DNA of 64,000 nucleotides from Marsupella aquatica (lineage: Eukaryota > Marchantiophyta): contig OZ316898.1 in assembly GCA_973895155.1 (NCBI GenBank), forward strand, positions 3,844,001 through 3,908,000, given 5' to 3'. Of the stretch, positions 46,773-60,900 are shown piece by piece. The position numbers and the translations under genes are program-made. A model generated the notes under the pieces. It saw nothing but the letters and a program-made list of their open reading frames with translations, was not told the origin of the DNA and ran no database searches. Each line of letters opens with the position of its first letter. The first letter of the stretch is position 1.

Positions 46773-49189
46773 CAATCTCTGACCTCCATCAGGTATCTTT
46801 TAGCCAAAAGAATAACAGAATGATACCAAGCTAAGGGTAGGGAACTTTCAGAAAGGAATGTACTCATCACCATATTTTCCAGTGGCAAAAATTAGCTAGT
46901 GTAGATTCTGGCTCTCTTATATTGGCCACTTTAGCGGAAATTGGCTAGATTTATGTAATCCATTAGCAGACTTTTAACACTCATCCTTGAACCCAGGGAA
47001 ATCTGACAGTAAAAAATGAATCTAGAAAAATAAACTGCGACATCTTCTCCTTCACACAAGATGGACATTGGCCAAAAAAGAAAAACCTTAGAAATTAAGT
47101 TGGTGCTCAACGTTGCATGCAGACCTTTTCTCGATGTCAGATTACTCTCATGTTTCCTCATTAAAATCTCATTTAAACCAAGAAATCTACTGACACAAAC
47201 AAGTACAAGGGTCATGAGTTCCATTGGCAACTCTTGGCAAACACACCAGGTTCGACCAACACCACATTAAGGCTCCCCAGCCTTCTTGGGCCCCCATACC
47301 CTACCTGTCCCAAATCCCAAAGTTGCTGTCCGCAAGCCAGCTTGAACGTCAATCACCATTCTGGCGCACCCTAAATTCATTAGCCCCTGATCCATTGACG
47401 GATGAAAAACTTACGTCCGTTTAGAGATTGTCGCCCTTAAGGGCGTGGGACACACCTAGCCTCTCACCCGCACGTCTCCCAGCCTCTATTTTTCTCTCTC
47501 ATTGTCATTCTCAGCTTTGTCATTGTCAGGTCATGCTTCTCGAAATACTCGATGTGGAACAAATAGGGTTCTGTCGTCATCACATTTTCATATGCGTGAG
47601 CATTCTGCCCAAAGTTTATGCGCACAAGAGCCCTTATTTCCTGTCCTCCCACACTATCAACGCATGCAAATTTTGCCTTGTTAGCTCGCTTTTCAGTTAA
47701 GAACTCATTGGGATTGTGTCATTTTCACTGTAAATTTGTTTGTTTTAACTTTTTCTTTGGCATGGATGGTGTCAACACTGTCTTACTAAGCACATCAGTA
47801 GTGTTGAGGGTTAATTACTTGGCAACTTTGCCCCAACGAAGACATTCAAGATATATAAGGTTACTGGTGACGTTTAGGGATTGGGGTTTCTACAAGCTGT
47901 GAAGGACAGACCATCATTGAACAAACCTGATTGGAGTCCAAGTTGTTTCATCACAGGCTGCACGCAAGCTCAAGTTAGTACCTTACAAGCAGTTTTCCTA
48001 ACATCCCAATATACTTCTATAGTTGGCATGTCAAAAGGTATGTCTGAAATCATCAAAAATATGCCATGCATCATAACAACTAGTGCAACACTGAGTGAAC
48101 ATGCAATATTGATTTGGTTCAATTTAGGCTAATGTACAGATCACTTTTTGATGAAAGTATTCAGCTGAAAAAAAGTCCTTTTTGGTGTCCCATGACTTGA
48201 ATTTTCAGTTCACCGAGAAAGGTCCCAACATGATTCTTTCACATATCACTTAGTTCCTAATTTGGGTTTCAATTAAATTTTAACCCATTACCAGGCTTTT
48301 AGTTGCTGCTCAGTAGGGTTTCAGTTCCTTTGCCTTTGGTGGGGACTCTTGATTTTTAGCTCTTTGACATACCTTGGTTTCTCCCATATTTGTCTCCCCT
48401 TTATTGGGTCTTCTGCCTTCAGTATCCTGTCTCTTCTGCAGTGTCATAGTAATTACACATATCTCTTCCCCATTAGAAATAAATGTACTTCCTGCATATA
48501 CTCTCTTTGTGCATCTCGTGCTCTCAAATTACAATATGATTGTACTTAATACAAGAAAAAGAACCAACTACACAGGACCTCTAGAGGAGCCAAGGATGAT
48601 TAAATCTACGAGTCAGCCGCACTAGACTTACAGGACAGGGACGCCAGAACAGAGGATCTATGTGCCCATGTCATTGAGAATGTATGGACTCTGCTTAGTA
48701 CAGTGGTTTCCCACATATGGAATGTCAGGGAAGCAAAGTCCTTGAATAGTATATTAACTAATGTGAATATAGAAACTAAGGGAACTTACAAATGCACCTA
48801 TGTTGAAATATATATCAAGGTCCCAAAAACGAAGCAACCCAATAAAGGGAGGGAAAAGCCCTGAGAGGCCGTTGAAAGGGTTGGAGAAGAAAATTTGACT
48901 ATCTTGTTGCCTAACTCACTGCTTTATGCACCAGATTCTACAGACTCAAGTTGAATGGTCTTGGGTTCAGCCTTGTTGATTGTTGTTTTTTCTAAATGGG
49001 CAGGGTTGGTTTCAAAGAGAAAGGCTGAATTTATAGCAAATAGTACAACGGGCAGACAGGCACGGAAACCCTCAGTTTTACAATTGTGTATATTATATAC
49101 TGTCTTAAACTACTACAAGTACTGGCGAACAACATTGCTGCCTGAGAGGGTTTGGAGATCTTAAAACTGAAACTGTAGGAGAATTGTCA

Positions 49190-49262
49190 AGTTGGGATTG
49201 AACTTGTCACTATCTGGTCACAAGTCACCATAGTCAATTGAGCTGACCACCAAGCCCCACTC
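49190..49262 (-). repeat. tRNA-derived SINE-like fragment
   Basis: Minus strand: GGGGCTTGGTGGTCAGCTCA, then GACTATGGTGACTTGTGACC, then AGTTCAATCCC. This has box A-like and box B-like segments at tRNA spacing, as in plant SINE heads, but no full cloverleaf with a CCA-end acceptor stem. Repeat ends not defined. Confidence 0.4.
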
Positions 49263-50246
49263 TAGTGATTGGGGAAGGGCTGGTTGATAGTTTGAACTAT
49301 ATAAAAAGTGAAAGATATAAACTTACTTAGGGTTTTCCTCTAAATCCAGTTGTAAAACTTGAGCCCCTTTGAAAAAGTTTAGTCCAAAATTTGTCACTTT
49401 TTTCTCTTCTACGGTCCCCTTTCTTTCTTAAAAGAAAAGAGAATCTGTTGCTAGCCATGAAGAGTGATGAGAAGCCTTACAGCTGATGATAATATTCAAC
49501 AACATAAGAAATGTATTATTAAGCCAAGTAGCCCAAAGCATGTGTGTTGCTTTTGTTTCACCCCTGTTGTTGTTGGTGTGATAATATGCATGCATGGCAC
49601 ACAAATGTTGAGATGTTAAATAATTGCAAGTGAGGCAAGGAAATATTATCTTAAAACTGTGTAATCTGTGCAGTCATGTTTGTGGGTGTTAAAGTCTTGA
49701 AGCTTTGGTTAGGTGATTGTTCTTGCAAAAATGTTATCATTTTGGTCTGTGTTGTTGTACTAAAAGTGCTCTTGTTTGGGAGGGCAAGGGTGAGAGCATG
49801 CAAAATGTGTGACAACAAGCCCACATCATGGAGCCTAAGAACAATTGTGCAACAGGAGGGGGAATTGTTCATATTTTCTCATCTGTTTTAGTTTTTATGT
49901 CTTCTAAATCTACTTTGTACTTGATATAATTTTTCATGGGGGAATGTCCAGGCTTGGCAGGAAGAGGGGTGCATGGGTGGATCTGAGGGAGTAATAAGAA
50001 TTATTTTTTATGAATGGCTAGGATTTGTTCTCGCCTTTTTTTCTTTATGTAAGCAAAAAACCCCACATTGTTGGTTGGATTGTTTAATGTAATATTTGAT
50101 CTTGAAACAGTTTTTTCAAAGAGTATTACATCATCCAAAATCATCTTCTACAAGGCAGTTATTCGATTGGAACTGGGCCCACTCAAATGAGTGAATTAAG
50201 GCGAGAGATAACGGTGTGTGTGTTGTCAGAAGAAGCCCCATCAGAT

Positions 50247-50391
50247 TGCAAACTGGCAAGGGGGGAAAGTCTGGTATGGCATCAGGTGTAGCACTGGTAT
50301 GAGGTAGGATTCCTGATGCGTGTCTTGTCGAGGAAGAATCATCAACGTGGAGACTGTAAGGTGGCAAGGTCTAGTATGACATCAGGTGTAC
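50247..50391. repeat. Imperfect direct repeat
   Basis: AAGTCTGGTATGGCATCAGG TGTA near 50267 and AGGTCTAGTATGACATCAGG TGTA near 50368, each preceded by GGCAAGG, about 101 bp apart. Confidence 0.55.
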
Positions 50392-50690
50392 CCTCTCCTT
50401 TGAGGTAAGATTTCACCCACTACTACTTGGCTGGAAACAAACAGGGCTCTGTTTTTTGACTAAACATAACAAAACACACACAACTTCTTGTGGCTCCCCT
50501 TCCCCTTATGTTATCTGAGTGAACAACCCCCATGAAGCTATGACTTGTGGATTTGATCGCACAATAACCTACCTGTAACCACACATGATCTATCTGACCC
50601 AGTACGCTTAATTTCACATGAAGGAAAACCAAGAAGTCAACATTGTCCACCAACGGTAGTATCAATGCTACATTTTGCCTGTTTCAGATT

Positions 50691-50693
<3 letters not shown>

Positions 50694-50739
<46 letters not shown>
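50694..50739. repeat. (GA)n microsatellite
   Basis: About 22 uninterrupted AG/GA dinucleotides. Confidence 0.95.
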
Positions 50740-50741
<2 letters not shown>

Positions 50742-51796
50742 AATAGATGACCCTGATTCACAACATTTGGGTTTCACTCTGTTAAACTACAGGTGCCCAT
50801 ATAAAAGGGCCCCCTTCGCTGCCCAGCTACTGTTCATTTATGCTGTGGTGAATAGTGCACCTAACCAATACACCTTACTTGATAAGGTGGAGCTGACCAG
50901 TTTTGCTATCCACTCATGTATACTGAGTGTGTGCTTTGTCTGATGAGAGCTACGTGGTTTAATGAAACGAGCACTCCAAGTCCAGTAACCTTAGGCATTG
51001 ATACAAAACATGTTGCAGACTTAAATGATTCAACCTGCCTTCATACAGTGGCCCCCGGGTGTCTTGTGATCTGTAAAAGCATAATTTGGGAGGACTTTCG
51101 TTCATTGAAGTCATTACTTGTGAACTCGTCGATCGAAGTTCGTTTCGGACGTTGGCAATGTTGTGGGAGACCTCGTAAAGTCTCCTTTAATAGAGGCACA
51201 AACAGAGCTCACCCTGATGGATCTGAACGTCATATGAAGATTTGATCACGTTCCTCAAGCATGAATGACTGTATGACTTAGTTTCCAGGGTGCAAGAATC
51301 ATTGAACATTCAAATAGCAGTTTAAATATACAACACATTTGTGACCAGCCTTGTAACAATTTGAATGACTAGCTTCATTCAAATCTCTGCCAAAGCAAAT
51401 CTAAACAACCCTGTCATTAACCTAGAGCTGATAGCTCTCGCAGCTAGAATGAATGAAAGAAACGACACCCAATTCACCTGCACCTTTGTGAATGAGAAAT
51501 CTTTAACTGCAACAACGGAGAAGTCATCCTTCAGAGGCTGTGAACCACTCAGTTCCCAGTGTAACTTTACCTTAAAGAGGGGGTGGACGGCTTTCGTGAT
51601 TAGCGTCATCATATCAGCTGCGGACAGTAGAAATCAGATGAAGAGGTCAACGTCTATTTCAGCTGCCGTGTGCAGGTATATGATACCCTTTCAGCATCCA
51701 GGTCTCACCCCATTGTAGACTAATTGTATACAACAACCACGCGTGCAACTACTGGTCCAGTGCGTGACTTGTGGTGAAATTTCAAATGTCGGCTCA

Positions 51797-54700
51797 CTAA
51801 AGTTCATCACGATAATTTTCAGTATCAGCTGACTTTGGAACCTCTAATCTACTCACTGCTGGCTCACTAGTGATCTCTCTGGCCTGTAGAGCATCCACTT
51901 TCTGGGGAGCTGATTGAACCTCGCTCTCAGACTCCGAAGTGGTCTGCCCCGGGTCACTGGCACTGTCATCGGATCCCACTGCTGCTGTGTCTTCAGTATT
52001 GCTTGGGGTCTGCAACTCCCCATCAGCTGGAGAGGACATGCTATCCGTATCCGGCACCTTAGTGTCAGCGTTGGTGTCCTTCTTCTCAGAGAATTGAAGA
52101 CCTAGGTGATGTTCTTCCACAAACTTCACAAGCTTCTTGAAAGTTGGCTTTGATGGAGCCTCAATCTGTTACAAAGATAAGCATGCCGTCATACACTCGA
52201 GAAAACCACAAATTCATTCACTTCACTTCCTTTTGCGTTCAGCCAACCAATATCTCAAGACGCCCTGAAACTGTCGAGTAACATTGCAAAGCTACATAAA
52301 TAACAAATACCTGCCAATAAAGTGCCTTACCGGAGGGCTGTCTTTGCTGCCGGCACGATAAAGAAGAATAGCAGGATAGTTTTGAACCTGTCAGCGGTGA
52401 ATAGAAACCATTAGCAGCCAGAGAAACTCTCAAGATGAAAAGGTGAATAGTAAGGAAGACGACTCTTGGGGCTCTCACATCGTAACTTCACTTCCTAAAA
52501 TTGCTAACCTTCAGCTCGGGATGGTCGTTCAGTGAGGCATCCACTTTGGCGAAGACAATCGACGTTAGTTCCTTGTAATGTTTTGCAAGCTTTGTGAACG
52601 ACTTGGCTACCGATTCGCAGTTATAGCAGTAGGACGTGGAGACCTGGTGATCAGAGATTCAAGCAAGGAAAACGTTATACTTACTGATCAGATGTTCTTG
52701 CTTATTGAATAGGAATCAAAAGCCAGAAGATCTAGCAGTGTTCCAAGAAGTTATAGGGCAAAATCATAATCCAAACCTACTCGATGAATGTAGGCAATTG
52801 CAAGAACCAGTAACTTGGGGAAAAGGGGAAATCATACAAGCAGTAGAACGTCCTTGGGATTCTTGAGGACCAATTTTTCGAAGGTCTTTCCAACGACCAC
52901 TTTCACATCCCCTTTATTCTGTCACAGTGTCCCCACGACTGTCAGGTTTGAAACAGGCATGTAAAATCATTAGAAGTTCTGTAATGAACATTGTGGAACT
53001 ATACTATCATACCACCTCCATGCAAAATCAAAAAGTAACAATGACCACAATTTGCTTAGAAGAAGCCACATAGCCTGCTGAACTGAGAATCGATGATAAT
53101 CCTAAGATGTGTAGATGACAGGTAGCATTTACTGAGAACACCATACCCTAACGTGCCAAGTTCAAAAAGCTCTACTTAACTACTGTCTAGCCTCAGCAAA
53201 CAGTAAACATGAGCGTGCTAGCCAAGATTCAATAGGTCCCATGCTTTTTGTGCTTGATCATGCGACTTTCTATTGGAAATTCAGAAAGCTTGACTAACCT
53301 TCTTGGGAATGGGTTCAGACTTGTAGTGAACCTTCAATCTTCCCTCCTTATAGTTAATGACAAATCCCTGAAAGCGAAACATTATAACCCGTGTTACTGC
53401 TTCGATCCATCAACCAGTTTTCATATGCGTTTGTAGCCCCTGCCTACAAGTCAAGCGTCTCAGTTTATTGAACACCTTGGAAGTCTCCACACGCCTTGGT
53501 AGTCTTCCCCACGAAGACATAGCAGAACAAGGAATCACTGTGAGGAAATTCCACATTGCATCGGTAGAACGGATCCAAGGTCAAAATTTCTCTTTTTGTC
53601 TGTTTCCAAAGCGCATCGGTTAGTTTTCTGATACAGAAATGCAGACAGAGGACGAAGCATTTCACCTTGAGACTTTGCTTAGTTACTTCAGCATCCAGAA
53701 AGTACTTGGACCCATTGGAGTTGTCAAATCCAGCCACCTAGATTCATTGTCCAAGTTTGCCAATAAGTATGCCCATCAAAACATAAACAACAACAAACGC
53801 TGGGAAGAAAAGACAGGAGTTGCTGATTTACATTAAAGAGTGGAGAAATCTAACGAACCTGTCTACAAACCGTTGAAAAATAAGCAATAAGCTTAATTTA
53901 ACGTAATGCAGCTTGACAAAGGTGCAAAATTGCTGAAGCTGTCGAAAAATCGTCAAGACTGGTGTAGATTAGACTTACTCTTGGGTCACTCCCCGTGATG
54001 CCATACATGGTTGACATGGGTTTAGCGAATTCCTCGTCTTCAATGTCCACCCACACAAAAAACAACTGCTCCAGACAGCAAGATCTAAGTCAGAATTTTA
54101 AAACAATTCAGCAATGCACGTGCAACCACAACGGTTTCGAATCGTGATCCAAATGGTTGCTAAATTGCCTATCAAAGGGTCACAACAGCATACAACAGAG
54201 CTTCAGCCTGCTTCAGTTGCATAGCTTCAAAACATAACTGGGAAAACAAAGGAATTGTGCAAAATGTGCGACACTTCAGTCGTGAGACCACTAACCTCGC
54301 CTTTGAAATATTTTGCGGCAGCCAGATAGAAGGAATATATGCTATCATAGTCGTAACTGTTCGCAAAGAGGACCACCTGTCCAGGTAAACGCAACCAATT
54401 GCAATCCTACGTTAAGCATGCTTCATACGATGAATGGGCTGGCCATATGCCCATAAATTGATTTGTGATGCTGAGAAATGTCGGAGGTATCACTTCTCAC
54501 TTAGTTCAAATTCTGTCGATAGGTGACCGTTGGGGAGTACTTTTAGACAACCAATGAAAAATGAGCTCTAGCAGGTACTCAACTTCACAAGCCGCAGCTA
54601 ATCCTTCCACGAACGAGCAAGATGACAAATTCGAAACACTAATTAAGGCAACAAAGTAGTTGCAAAAATGCATTGAAGCGAAACTTATCAAGACCAGGGA

Positions 54701-56901
54701 TACCTGCTTATTCACCGGGCTTTTATAAACCTTTTGAGCATTTCGCGAATGCAATTTTGTAACCAGAGCAAACTTGTTCAAACTAATAAATGGTACAATT
54801 TCTTCATGCTTCAGCTCGCCTCCTGTAACAGGTCAAGTTTCGGGTTGAAAAAAAGCTTGGCCAGCAATTGAATTTTACCGTCAAGTGATAATTGAATACC
54901 TGGGTTTATCTACTACGAGTTAAACAACTGGCTCCACTGACATAGGCATCATGCGCAGATCTGCATCCGCTTCAACTCATATTAGAAAGAAAATGAGTGG
55001 AACCGGGCAAGAGCCTCACCAAATTTCACAAATTTCTCAGGCGCGCTTTTCCAAACTGCAATTGCCGGAGCCGTCTCATCAAAATCCACACTGAAGACTT
55101 TTGCTGCGTCAGCATTTGTTGTTTGCAAAAACTCAACATCTACTACTTCTTTTGATGCTGAGATGAATTCGTCATAAGCAGGGCCCTGTAAAACAGATAG
55201 TATTTACTAGTCACCCTTTGAAGGACAAAGGCCTTGGCTTCAGGCAATTCAAGAATACTTAATTTCACAGCCATGGAAACGGCAATCAGAATGAACCGAC
55301 AATACGCTGTGAATGCTGCGCATGCAAAGCTTCCAATAATTCAAGTAGACCCCAGAATATTACGCGGAATTCTTACAGATATAATTTTGAGCGGTGAAGT
55401 ATCCCGTAAATATGTGGATAGTGATCCATACCTTGAATTTCTCAAACAGCCCAATGACCACTGTAGCATCCCTACTTTGCAGTTCTCGAGCTTCAGCCTT
55501 GGTCATGAATGTTGTTGCTGGACGACCAGTCTTCTTTAGAACCCAGTTGACCAAGTCATCTCTGAAGAAATACACGACCCCTCATTTAGCCCTTGATTGG
55601 TCCAATGTAACTTCCTTTGCATCTAACTGCAGCAAGAAAGTATTGCCTGAACTCACACAATATTACTTCACCCGTTCACCTTGAAACAGGATGATATTCG
55701 TGGACATATCAACACTTCTGGGGTATCTGGCAGAAATATTCCTTCGGCGGTAGTTTCTTACATGTGAACGCGACACACGTTAATAAATTCTTTAGAGCAC
55801 CTCCTTAGAATTGTGCATGTGAATGCGTATAAATCTAACCTAATGCGTATAAACCCTTCGGCAGCTGGCAGGGTCGTTCTCCTTGTTGACAATCGTTCAA
55901 CGCTACACAATAAAAAGGAAAAATAAAAACAGTGACATCACTCTACTTTACGGCGACTCGCAGGAATCATGAGGCCACCTCTTCAAATGTGTGGAATCTG
56001 TCGAAGGCGCTTCTCCAAGTTACAATTAACAAAAAATACCTACTTTTCCAGTGCTCGGTATACACGGCATCTTGTTAAATATTCTCCTATCTGGGTTGCC
56101 AATTGTTCCAAATGAATTTTTGGCCTTAGATATCAGTCGTTGGTAGAGACAAAATGCCGAATTTACTCTCATCCTCTCATTTCCCTTTTGGTTGCTACGA
56201 ATTCCCTCTCGTCGTTTCATTCTGGTGGGGCCATAAGACTTCTAAAAGCACGCGTTGAACAATGGTCTATGAGGAGGTAAAAGCAGGAAAGTGCAACAGC
56301 ATATGAGTGACTCCGTTCTTGACAATTGAATGTCGTTGTCTTAAACCAGTTAAATGGTTTGAGACGAAAGGAGATGTTACCTTGTTTGTCCACCATCATA
56401 AAATTCTGCCGATCCATTCACAAGGAAAATGATGGTGGGGTAGCCCTTGATGTTGTAGCGATTGGCAGTAACCTGGTTAGCAATTGCATCAAGCTTGGCC
56501 AAAACCACAGGACTTCCTTGCGCAGCCAGAACAGTGGCAGCTTCAGCGAAGTCAATCATGACCTTAGCACTCTGCTTGCACCACGAAGCGTAGCCCATGA
56601 GAAGAACGTACTCCGTGGAGCTCAAAATCCTGTCCGCATTCTGATCAGTCACCTTCGGAAGTGCCTTCACCGCACGATTCGCCGATTGCGAGCTCGCGGC
56701 CGCCAAGCCTACCTCGTCATCGTCCTCAATTTCCTCCCACTCGTCATCTTCCGCATCTCCAGACTCCGTTTCGCCACCGGACACCGCCGCTGACTCTGGA
56801 TCGTCATTATTCTCAGTTGCTGTTGCTGCAGCGAGCTCAGGAAGGACCAGCAACAACGCTAGCGCTACCGTGAGCCACAAGAGCACCACCCGCCGCCTCA
56901 T
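51797..56901 (-). CDS. Protein disulfide isomerase-like protein, PDIL1-5/1-6 type, twelve exons
   Basis: Exons: 56901-56381, 55561-55432, 55185-55020, 54822-54704, 54376-54296, 54065-53979, 53737-53666, 53367-53299, 52918-52838, 52643-52509, 52387-52331, 52165-51797. All junctions are GT-AG and in phase; product 628 aa. It is an ER-lumen thioredoxin-fold oxidoreductase/chaperone. Residues 1-27 form a signal peptide (MRRRVVLLWLTVALALLLVL), then a very acidic segment (DDEWEEIEDDDE). The first thioredoxin domain has YASWCKQS, a CxxS site that can hold but not resolve a mixed disulfide. Two redox-silent domains follow. The last domain has STSYCYNC, a CxxC site without the usual CGHC. The C-terminus is RDEL, a KDEL-type retention signal. 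The layout CxxS first, CxxC last matches plant PDIL1-5/1-6 (from memory). The last exon adds a tail of roughly 90 Ser/Thr/Glu-rich residues that I do not expect in flowering-plant members. Confidence 0.93.
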
Positions 56902-57216
56902 CTCGATCGATCAGTTCCAGAAGAGATATGACACGGAGAGGATCCAATTTGCCACACGGCAGTAGCCTCTCCTTCGCCTGTACTCGCTATCACAAGCGTT
57001 GCGAGTGAGATGTCTGCAAAAAAGCAAGAGGTTAATCACCAACAAAAACAATGTCCGATCCTTACAGCACGGGCTTGAAGAGATCTATCCCCCCTCTGCC
57101 CCTAAAACCCGTTAAGGCAGCTCCGGATCTAATCTGCTCTAATCTGCTCCATCCTCCTCTACTCTGCAACGGTGGGTGACACAGCACAGCTCGGCGTCGG
57201 ACCCAGAAATACGAAA

Positions 57217-57246
57217 GCAGTGCAGTGCAGTGCAATGCAATGCAAT
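57217..57246. repeat. Pentanucleotide tandem repeat (GCAGT)3(GCAAT)3
   Basis: Six exact 5-bp units, first three GCAGT, last three GCAAT; another GCAAT pair lies at about 57266. Confidence 0.85.
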
Positions 57247-57428
57247 AAGACGAAGTGCACCGGAATGCAATGCAACATAAGTGACTACTGTTTCGAGAAA
57301 TCGAGGCGCACGACGGACCTCACCACCAGCACGAGCACAAGACTCTCCTTGCCTAAATGTATCCGCCTTTGATCTCTCTGCCTGGAGAAATCTCAATCTC
57401 TCTCCCGTCACTGCCTCCCTTCCAAATT

Positions 57429-57431
<3 letters not shown>

Positions 57432-57474
<43 letters not shown>
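57432..57474. repeat. (TC)n microsatellite
   Basis: About 21 uninterrupted TC units about 530-570 bp upstream of the PDI-like start codon. Confidence 0.95.
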
Positions 57475-57477
<3 letters not shown>

Positions 57478-57946
57478 CTCAAGAGGAAACGCTCGTCTCT
57501 GTTCGCAGGATGTGAAGAAGGACCGACCCCGAGACTGTTCTGCTTCGCATATAGAAGCAGCAAAAGAGTAATGCAGGTTCGACCGCACGAGCTGACGAAT
57601 CACGATCGACGCGCAGCAGGGCACACGGGACCCTCCCTGAAAGGCAGAAATCAAGGAGCCCGGGCAATGCGGATTGGATTCCAGAGTAGAGAACAGACGA
57701 GCCGAGCTTGCGCATTTCGTGGCTGTGTTGCGTGAGGTCCGGCTGTCAATGAGAGTCAATCAAATCTTAAAACAATCAGCCGAGCCGAGCGGATTGAATC
57801 GACATGGAACGAGAAGACAAGTGCGACAGCCTGATGACTGCGCTGCACGACCGGAATGGTTTCATTACTGTAGCTCTGTGATTTTTTATTATTGTTCTTC
57901 TGTAGCAGGAATAGAATGGAATGGGTGTGAAATAAAATGGAAGAGG

Positions 57947-57963
57947 TATATATATATATATAT
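57947..57963. repeat. (TA)n microsatellite
   Basis: Eight TA units. Confidence 0.9.
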
Positions 57964-60900
57964 CACTGACAAAACGAGAGGATGGCCAGACCCGATCGCC
58001 AAATCCGATCGCCAAACCTGTCACACTGCTAACAAGAGAGGTTAGCCAAAAAGGGAGACACTATCCCAAAGGCAAAAGAACCCGACAAAAGTGGAAAGAC
58101 CCCAAGAAACCAAAGAGGCCCAACCAATTGGAGAGTATGCCACAAAAAACAATAAAAACTAAGAAACAAACTAAAAACTATATTGGACTGTAAATTGAAA
58201 AGCCTGGTAGAGTTCTAGAGTAACTCGCATAGGAAGGCCAGGGAAATGAATTTGTCTAGAGTCCCTAAAATCAATTATTGTGTCGGCTCTACAAAGAATA
58301 GCGAGAGCCTGGGCCGTATGAAGTGTCACCGACACCCTATGCCAAAAGAAGGCCCTGAGGACAGAAACAAGGGGAAAACTCAATAGGTGGGTTTACCTTG
58401 TCATGATGGATGAGTGACATGTGTTGTCACCCAGGGAGGGGGTTCTCCGACACACCCTGGGTTGATCTGGTCTTTAATTTCTCAAAGTGGAGTTTGTGTC
58501 CTTGGGAAAGTGGTTGTTGTTGACCCTACTAGTGGGGCCAATGTGGTGTAGGCTGCCCATGTGCCAGGCCATGCCCATGTGAGGGCTACTCAACTTAATT
58601 AGGGGGCTTATGCTGTGCGTTACAATTAGGGGTTTTCCTACCTTTTTGCAGTGGAGGTCTTGGGGCACTACACCCGACATTTGACCGTTTCTTATGTTCT
58701 TGCAGAGTATATTATGTTGAGTGGACACCTTACCCCTTTGTATTTATCATCACGGCCTATTTTAGACAACTGGTGTGGGTTGCGCTTCAGTGGGCACAGA
58801 CATTCATTATTCTTTGTAGCTGTGAGATAGTTGGTTTTAGGGCCTTGTAAGGTTCCCTTGCTATGCAGTTAAGGCCAAAGCTCTAACTACGTACTGTAGT
58901 TCTTCAGTTTGCCAATAGGTAGGGAATACTTTTTTGTGTCCTTGGTTGTACCTTCTTGTGTTGGGCTTTTGCCCGGTTCCTTCTGGCTTTTTGGCTCTTT
59001 GGTTGCCCCTCTTGAATGTGTCTTTTGCCCATTCAAGGATAGTGTCTTCCTGTTGGGCACCTTCTTTGGCAGTTTGGAATATAGTTTTGGGTGGGTGGGT
59101 AGGTGATCTGTCCAAATGCTTGTCCTTCAATGGAAGCATATACTTTACGACCATTAATAGAGAGTTTAAGGTTACTCAGAAAACATTTAATTTTAGACAT
59201 TTAGTCTCTTGATGAGAATTGAAGCTCTTATAGTATATACATTTTTTTCTAACCTATCCCCCCAAACTGAGAAAATTATTAATCTGTCCCCCAACTATTT
59301 TAATTTTTGGTATGGCCCCAATTCTGTATAATTATGGATTACCTTAATTTGAGGTTGTTCTTCATTTTGGTTGAATGCTGCATGCGGGCCACATGGTGAG
59401 GCATACTATTCAATTTATTCCCCCCCCCCTTTGACAGTTTGCACATCTAACAAGTTATTACTAAAGCTTGTGGCCCAGGGGCTTTCTTCAGCTCCTCCCG
59501 ACTCTAAAGTGTCCTGCCTACTTTCAGCTGGAGAGGCTCTTGTGATTCCATGGTTCCTAGAGCACACAACACAACAGTTTGTACCAGGGCTGTAAAGAAT
59601 AGCCAACTATCCTCTTTGAACTAAAATACTCAACAATTTGTACCTTTGTAACTAATTTGTAGACATAAATGCAGGCCAAATTGATTTATTTGAAGGGCGG
59701 TTTCATATCGGGTGCAAAATGTCATGTCGGGATTGGTCCACATGGCAGTAATTTATTGGAACACATGTACACTACAAAGATATTGAGACCTTAATATTTG
59801 CATAAGGTGACCATGTTTAAATAACCAAGGGAAAAGTCAAGGTTTTGGAGTGGTCAAGGACCCATCCAAACCCTCCAAACTTAGGCTGTAGGTGGGCCGT
59901 GGCTTTATTTGCCTTGTATACTGGAAGTTTTGGTCTCCCTTTTGGTTTGAGGATTTTGGTGGGGAAAACAGTGTAATACATAACACTCAATTACTGTTAT
60001 GAATCTTGGGAGTCAGTTAATTAAGTTAGTGTTTACTTGTCAAATGTTACACATTAATGTTCTTTCATATAGCCTATACTTGTATACAAATTCCTTCATA
60101 TAGTAGAAAGATAATCACTCAATTTTTGGTGGAGCTATATGAGGAATCCACCTTTCAGTATTTTGTCTTCTTTAGAATTTATGTTGTGTATTTTCGTTTC
60201 ATGTGCCCCACCAAGGTGCAGTATTTGTATTATTTGGACCATGAATTTATTTTGGCATCCCTATTAGTGCTCTTAGTCTTTCCTAGCCTGGATCTACTCT
60301 TTCCCACTATTTTCAGCTTTCAATACTGTCCATCCAATCCTTAAATTTTCAATGAATTTCTACCATTTTGAGAGAGATTCTATCTCTTCGCATGAATGAG
60401 AGAAATAAATGATTCTAAACAATGTTTTAAATTCACCTCATGGTTTGACACTAATTAAGCCGATCATTTTGATTGAATTGAGTCTCATTACACTTGTGTA
60501 CTTTGAGTACTTATGGTAGTGATTGATCTGTAAGTTATATGCACAACTCTACCTTATGTGAATATGTGCACAACTCTTCCGTACATTTGTACCATAGACT
60601 TGTACTTTTAGTGGTCATAAGCTTTGCATGTGCTGGACTTCTACTTGTCTATTGCATACCATTAAATCTTAAAACAAATACTATGCAATGGCCAAAAAGA
60701 AATGAAATCACCTAGTACACAGCTCACTAAGGGACATACAATGCATCATGTTCTAGGGACGAGCTTGATACATATGAGCGACAGCTGATCTGTATGTGCG
60801 ACAATTTTAGTTGACATGTCACCCGTCCATGGATCGAATTTTAAGGAATCACATGCTTTGAATCTTTTCTTTACTCTGCTAAAATCTCAAGTTGCAATTC

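Larger units (their letters stand above)
46028..51796. other. Spacer and 3' flank of the PDI-like gene
   Basis: No gene recognised. 46130-46460 may be further decayed retroelement sequence. The part just below 51797 should hold the 3' UTR of the PDI-like gene. Small repeats are listed separately. Confidence 0.4.
56902..57600 (-). promoter_or_regulatory. Promoter/5' flank of the PDI-like gene with CT tract
   Basis: Directly upstream of the ATG at 56901. It contains a (TC)n microsatellite at 57432-57474 (GA tract in the gene's sense) and six GCAGT/GCAAT pentamers at 57217-57246. No clear TATA box was identified. GA/CT tracts are common in plant promoters; function here is inferred only from position. 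Confidence 0.35.

Noticed and set aside
51365-51718. 117-codon plus frame beside the PDI-like gene
   Set aside because: Lies in the probable 3' UTR of the minus-strand gene and is open on both strands without any motif.
57172-57759. 206-codon minus frame and several plus frames upstream of the PDI-like gene
   Set aside because: They run through the (TC)n tract and pentamer repeat, giving RERERE-type and CTALHC-type translations; not protein-coding.
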